IMG/VR virus record: IMGVR_UViG_3300048034_000036
Coordinates: 1 to 35,700 of that record
DNA length: 35,700 nt
From: a virus
Reading direction: 5' to 3' (one strand)
This document shows positions 35,592-35,700 of this stretch, piece by piece (the stretch's first letter is position 1; each line of letters opens with the position of its first letter). The notes beneath the pieces are model-generated. The model was not told the DNA's origin. It was given only the letters and a program-made list of their open reading frames with translations, and ran no database searches. A program made the position numbers and the translations under genes.

Positions 35592-35700
35592 ATGAGCAGT
35601 AAGGCAAGGCAACTAGCCGATCTTGGCAATCAGGTTGACGATGGGGCTATCACTGGCACCAACATGTTAGTGAACGGGGCGATGACCGTGGCGCAGCGTG
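35592..35700 (+). CDS. Tail fibre / receptor-binding protein, 3' truncated
   Basis: ATG 35592 opens a frame that runs off the window end: MSSKARQLADLGNQVDDGAI, then TGTNMLVNGAMTVAQR. The 'LVNGAMTVAQRG' motif is the conserved N-terminal module of the fibre family whose distal part lies at 2-877. The two ends are similar in protein but diverged in DNA. The complete gene probably joins N- and C-terminal parts of such a fibre. Confidence 0.8.
   Translation, partial: MSSKARQLADLGNQVDDGAITGTNMLVNGAMTVAQR

Noticed and set aside
1-35700. Direct terminal repeat joining both ends
   Set aside because: The end and start share a protein motif, but the nucleotides differ, so no exact overlap or repeat can be claimed.
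1-35700. Integrase, attachment site, tRNA, CRISPR array, insertion sequence
   Set aside because: I looked for signature motifs and repeat-spacer patterns and found none; a short HTH regulator alone is not evidence for lysogeny.

Overview
The window is most of a small tailed-phage genome of podovirus type. It has a P22-like portal, an SU10-type major capsid protein and head-tail adaptor, a glycine/alanine-rich set of internal (ejection) proteins, many short tail-fibre genes, and no tail tube, sheath or tape-measure gene. A holin of the kind found in alphaproteobacterial gene transfer agents, together with tail and lysine-rich families common in marine phages, points to a marine alphaproteobacterial host. 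Base composition looks moderate by eye, clearly less AT-rich than typical SAR11 phages. I see no integrase, excisionase, tRNA, CRISPR array or insertion sequence.

Layout. (1) Positions 1-16935, plus strand: a truncated tail-fibre gene, more tail genes, a probable beta-propeller tail hub, internal virion proteins, portal (9971), scaffold (12295), major capsid protein (13300) with a terminator behind it, then small membrane proteins, holins and a T7-lysozyme-like amidase. (2) 17000-23410, minus strand, read right to left: an ERF-like annealing protein, SSB, a DUF1367-like protein, a putative PD-(D/E)XK nuclease, an HNH protein, several small proteins and a GIY-YIG nuclease. This block is interrupted at 20388-20813 by a plus-strand RusA resolvase. 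(3) 23498-24958, plus strand: a small HTH regulator, a winged-helix-like replication initiator carrying an apparent iteron origin inside its reading frame, and a possible helicase-loader partner. (4) 25105-35700, plus strand: small and large terminase, basic and lysine-rich small proteins, two proteins with enzyme-like domains of the phage polyvalent type, the SU10-type adaptor, and a long run of short fibre-like genes ending in a truncated tail-fibre gene.

How it works together. No DNA polymerase, helicase, primase or RNA polymerase gene is visible, so replication probably starts with the phage initiator and its partner at the in-gene origin and then uses host enzymes. Annealing protein, SSB, RusA and the nucleases form a recombination set for processing and resolving replicating DNA. 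Minus-strand transcription is divided by rho-independent terminators and by short hairpins that carry a UACG loop in the RNA. Three minus-strand units start from a similar promoter-leader. Late genes on the plus strand are tightly packed, with many ATGA or TAATG overlaps.

Both window ends fall in the same tail-fibre motif but with diverged sequence. This suggests a nearly complete, circularly permuted genome opened inside a variable receptor-binding gene. No stretch longer than 300 bases lacks a gene; the largest gaps (about 150, 125, 105 and 100 bases) hold terminators, hairpins or promoters.
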